DNA of 5,045 nt. Origin: an uncultured Pseudomonadota bacterium (lineage in GTDB: Bacteria > Desulfobacterota_B > Binatia > UBA9968). Shown piece after piece: positions 4,999-5,045 of this stretch; the first letter of the stretch is position 1, and each line of letters starts with the position of its first letter. The position numbers were made by a program, and so were the translations under genes. The notes beneath the pieces were generated by a model that saw nothing but the letters and a program-made list of their open reading frames with translations, was not told the DNA's origin and did no database searches. Location: contig CAMLCX010000391.1 in the NCBI GenBank assembly GCA_946478635.1, positions 1 through 5,045 on the forward strand, in the 5' to 3' direction.

Positions 4999-5045
4999 GG
5001 GGTGGGCGCGGTTCTGGGCGGGCGTTGGGGGGGTTGGGGCGTTGG
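4999..5045 (+). other. G-rich low-complexity end of window
   Basis: The last 47 bases contain many G runs and few A residues. Runs at 5016-5018, 5020-5022, 5027-5033 and 5036-5039 fit a G-quadruplex pattern. No gene is seen. It could be real or a low-quality contig edge. Confidence 0.5.

Noticed and set aside
1..5045. Insertion sequence or transposase gene
   Set aside because: No transposase-like protein is encoded on either strand; the repeats are non-coding and at most mobilised from elsewhere.

Overview
The window holds one compact bacterial surface-polysaccharide operon of three genes, all on the minus strand, set between two gene-free flanks made almost entirely of short interspersed repeats. 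Read in the direction of transcription, the operon is: a family 4 (GT4) glycosyltransferase (4192 to 3065); a WcaJ-like polyprenyl-phosphate hexose-1-phosphate transferase that starts 3 bases after the first gene's stop (3061 to 1655); and an O-antigen ligase/Wzy-type membrane protein 53 bases further on (1601 to 375). Together they could start a lipid-linked glycan on undecaprenyl phosphate, add a sugar to it, and polymerise the glycan or transfer it to an acceptor. No flippase, chain-length regulator, export gene or nucleotide-sugar gene lies in the window, so the pathway is incomplete here.

The left flank (1-374) and right flank (4196-5045) contain no credible gene. They hold three repeat families. 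Family A is an imperfect hairpin of about 70 bp with left arm TAGCCACAGAGGACACCGAG... and right arm ...CTCTGTGATCTCTGTGGCAAAC; there are five full copies plus solo arms and fragments. Family B (CTTTGCGTT CTTTGCGGC TAA) has three copies. Family C (CACGAAG iterations) has one full hairpin copy carrying a second, smaller GC-rich hairpin at its centre, and one degenerate half. All three families are built from three 9-nt iterations of a 7-nt core fitting CRCRRAG, and B and C share the same flanking sequence. This common design is the most unusual thing in the window.

The repeats run right up to the operon. One B copy supplies the stop codon of the ligase gene, and the tail of an A left arm ends 11 bases before the ATG of the glycosyltransferase gene.

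Organism: bacterial. A WcaJ/Wzy-type polysaccharide system suggests a Gram-negative (diderm) host. From general familiarity, abundant CACAGAG-, GCAAAGA- and CACGAAG-type intergenic repeats suggest an uncultured soil or water lineage with a repeat-rich genome, for example Verrucomicrobiota, Acidobacteriota, Methylomirabilota or a former deltaproteobacterial group. The sequence alone does not decide between them.
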